From Actinomycetota bacterium (GTDB taxonomy: Bacteria; Actinomycetota; Actinomycetes; S36-B12; GCA-2699445), in contig JAPOIY010000007.1 of NCBI GenBank assembly GCA_029978705.1, positions 1 to 64,000 on the forward strand: a stretch of 64,000 bases of DNA, in the 5' to 3' direction. The translations under genes and the position numbers were made by a program. Shown piece after piece: positions 62,072 through 64,000 of the stretch. The notes beneath the pieces are model-generated. The model was given only the letters and a program-made list of their open reading frames with translations, ran no database searches and was not told the origin of the DNA. Position 1 is the stretch's first letter. The number at the start of each line of letters is the position of its first letter.

Positions 62072-63078
62072 CCCCGTTTCCGCTGCCGGCCACCGCGTTC
62101 ACGCTGCCCTTCGTGGCACCTTTTCGCGGTCAGGAACAGCGGCAGGGAATGATCGTGCAAGGACCCGCGGCCGGGGAGTTCGCGCCCTTCCCCGACTACA
62201 CCCCGGAGCAGGACGCGCGCTGGCTCGTCGCAGCGGTGGAGGCCGCCGTGGACCCGGCCACGGGGCCCGGCACGGCGCTGCCGGTCAACGCGGTCCTGCC
62301 CGACGTCCCCGACGCCGACCTGGCCGAGGAGGCGCTCGCCCTGCTGCGGCGCACCGGCTGCACCACGGTGAAGATGAAGGTCGGGGGCCGCTCGACCGGC
62401 GCCGAACTGGCCCGCGTCACGACGGTCCAGCGGGCCGCGGGCGGAGACCTGCGCCTGCGCCTCGACGGCAACGGGCGGTACGACGTGGCCGCGGCGCGGG
62501 AGCTCCTGGTCGCCCTCTCCTGGGCGGAAGCGCCGGTCGAGTACGTCGAACAGCCGTGCCCCACGTTCGCGCAGATGGTGCAACTGAAGGCCGACAGTGC
62601 GATCCCCCTGGCTGTCGACGAGACACTGCGGCGCGACCGGCGGTTCGGGGACCTGGCGGACGCCGCGGACGTGGCGATCGTGAAGGTGGCGCCGCTCGGG
62701 GGAGCCGTCGCGGTGGCGGAACTGGTGGGGAGCCTCGGGTTGCCCGTGGTCGTCAGCGGCGCCGCGGAGTCCAGTATCGGCGCCAGCCGGGACGCCGTGG
62801 TCGCCGCGGCCCTGGCGTCGGGGGACCGAGCCCACGGGCTGGGCACGGGGACCCTGCTCGCCGCCGACCTCACCGCCGACCCGATGCTGCCCACCGCGGG
62901 CGCGGTCGTCGCCGCGCGCCGGCCGGTGGACCCCGGTCTGCTGGCCGCGGCGGAGTCCGCCACCCCGCCGACCGAGCGGCGGGAGTGGCAGGAACGCCTG
63001 GAGTCGGCGTGGGCCACCGCGCTCGCCGGGGAGCTGGTGCCGGCGACCACGCTGGCGGCCCTGGACGCGGTCGCATGA
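62068..63078 (+). CDS. menC: o-Succinylbenzoate synthase MenC
   Basis: A 336-residue enolase-superfamily enzyme that dehydrates SHCHC to o-succinylbenzoate. Lys102 and Lys104 (VKMKVGG) form the KxK base; metal ligands are Asp133 (LRLDGNG), Glu161 (EYVEQPC) and Asp184 (AVDETLRRD); Lys206 ([11 protein letters not shown]) is the opposing base. ATG 62068 overlaps menB, and the stop overlaps menD by four bases, so menB-menC-menD is an operon. Confidence 0.92.
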   Translation: MTPFPLPATAFTLPFVAPFRGQEQRQGMIVQGPAAGEFAPFPDYTPEQDARWLVAAVEAAVDPATGPGTALPVNAVLPDVPDADLAEEALALLRRTGCTTVKMKVGGRSTGAELARVTTVQRAAGGDLRLRLDGNGRYDVAAARELLVALSWAEAPVEYVEQPCPTFAQMVQLKADSAIPLAVDETLRRDRRFGDLADAADVAIVKVAPLGGAVAVAELVGSLGLPVVVSGAAESSIGASRDAVVAAALASGDRAHGLGTGTLLAADLTADPMLPTAGAVVAARRPVDPGLLAAAESATPPTERREWQERLESAWATALAGELVPATTLAALDAVA

Positions 63079-64000
63079 GCCCCCGCAAGAGCGACTCCCT
63101 GCGCGCCGGGGCAGCCGTCGTGGCGGCCCTGCGGGCGGCGGGGGTGCGCCACCTCGTCGTCGCCCCCGGCTCCCGCTCCGCTCCCGTGGCGCGTGCGGCC
63201 GCCGCCGCCGAACTGGCGGGCGACCTGGACCTGCACGTCCGCCTGGACGAACGCAGTGCCGGGTTCCTCGCCCTCGGGCTGGCCAAGGCGTCCGGGCAGC
63301 CGGCCGCCGTCGTTTGCACGTCGGGCACCGCCGTGGCCAACCTGTTCCCCGCCGTCGTCGAGGCGCGGTACGCCGGGGTCCCCCTCGTCGTGGTCTCCGC
63401 CGACCGCCCCCCCGAGAACCGGGGCCGGGGGGCCAGCCAGACCATCGACCAGGTCGACATCTTCGGCCGGTTCCCGCTGGCGTCGCTGGACCTGCCCGTC
63501 CCGGAGGACGACTCGTGGCCGGTCGCCCCGGTGTCCCGCCTCGTCGCCACCGCCCGCCGGGCCCGCGGCCCCGTGCACCTGAACCTCCCGCTGCGGCCGC
63601 CCCTGATCGGTCCGGTCCCGGACCTGCCGGCCGTCCTCCCGGACGTGGCCTCCGACCCCCCGCCCGCCGCCCCGCCGCCGACTCTGGCGGGGACGGCGCG
63701 CGGCGCGCTCCTCTTGGGCGACCTCGACCTGTCCGCCGACGATCTGCGCCGCCGCATCCTCGCCCTGGCCGCGGCGACGGGGTGGCCGGTGGTCGCCGAG
63801 GCCTCGTCCGGCCTGCTCGGTCAGCCCGGCGTCGTCCCGGGAGGCACCGCCCTCCTGGAGGACCCGGACGCCCGGCAGGCGCTCGCCCCGGACCTGCTCG
63901 TCACGATCGGTCCCTTCGGGCTCGAGCGCGGGGTCATCGCGTGGGTGCGGTCCGCCGGCCGCCACGTCTCGGTCCGGCAGCGGCCCCGCACCGACCCCCC
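63075..64000 (+). CDS. menD: SEPHCHC synthase MenD, C-terminus cut by window edge
   Basis: 308 codons from ATG 63075 are open to the window end. MenD is a thiamine-diphosphate enzyme that joins 2-oxoglutarate to isochorismate, the first committed menaquinone step. VRHLVVAPGSRSAPVARAA and RLDERSAGFLALGLAKASG are the N-terminal signatures, with Glu59 matching the Glu that activates the thiamine ring. VVCTSGTAVANLFPAVVEA and VVVSADRPPENRGRGASQTIDQ follow, with the Arg-rich substrate loop. About half of the usual 550-580 residues is present. Confidence 0.92.
   Translation, partial: MSPRKSDSLRAGAAVVAALRAAGVRHLVVAPGSRSAPVARAAAAAELAGDLDLHVRLDERSAGFLALGLAKASGQPAAVVCTSGTAVANLFPAVVEARYAGVPLVVVSADRPPENRGRGASQTIDQVDIFGRFPLASLDLPVPEDDSWPVAPVSRLVATARRARGPVHLNLPLRPPLIGPVPDLPAVLPDVASDPPPAAPPPTLAGTARGALLLGDLDLSADDLRRRILALAAATGWPVVAEASSGLLGQPGVVPGGTALLEDPDARQALAPDLLVTIGPFGLERGVIAWVRSAGRHVSVRQRPRTDP

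Overview
This 64 kb window is GC-rich chromosomal DNA from an actinobacterium (class Actinomycetia by gene order; I cannot name the genus). The evidence is the block mfd, SurA-like lipoprotein, mazG, eno, ftsB, DUF501, ppx/gppA; a rex-hemA-hemC-cobA/hemD-hemB run; a system II cytochrome c maturation set; a menaquinone cluster; murT/gatD; frequent GTG and TTG starts; and many start codons about six bases after a TANNNT -10 box, as in leaderless actinobacterial mRNAs. I saw no insertion sequence, prophage, CRISPR array or rRNA operon. Every gap between genes is under 300 bases.

Layout. 1-10.5 kb is a surface-glycan region: an edge-truncated phosphotransferase-like protein, an Alg13/PssE-like half glycosyltransferase, a GT2 transferase, a Wzy/WaaL-like membrane protein, a C-terminally anchored secreted protein, a large secreted fibrinogen-domain protein, a secreted GH16 glycanase, and on its far side the Alg14/PssD-like partner half. 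10.7-20.4 kb is housekeeping: mfd, SurA-like lipoprotein, mazG, DUF885 peptidase, enolase, ftsB, DUF501 and ppx/gppA.

20.4-23.0 kb holds the most remarkable gene. It encodes an 863-residue receptor-channel that joins a cytosolic TPR-like segment, one membrane helix, a LIVBP-type periplasmic-binding domain and a complete Cys-less pentameric ligand-gated ion channel. The pore helix begins with the Pro-Ala-Arg signature of animal glycine/GABA chloride channels.

23.1-41.3 kb is mixed: an ACT-domain regulator, peptide deformylase, tRNA-Leu(UAA), a BI-1 membrane protein, an SGNH hydrolase, a crotonase-fold protein lacking both hydratase glutamates, a Na+/H+ antiporter with a ubiquitin-protease-type zinc finger, a flavodoxin, DUF554, a beta-helix/Ig surface protein apparently split by a one-base frameshift, msrA, a secreted protein, an MFS exporter, gatD-murT, a YbjQ protein and a ROK kinase.

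41.4-64 kb reads as a respiratory region. Rex (NADH/NAD+ sensing) leads the heme genes; after a three-gene envelope block come hemL, a phosphatase-fold protein, the ResA-CcdA-ResB-CcsA cytochrome c maturation operon and, past a second ROK protein, menA, menE, menB, menC and menD (cut by the window end). Heme, c-type cytochromes and menaquinone are the components of one electron-transport chain, so their proximity is functionally coherent.
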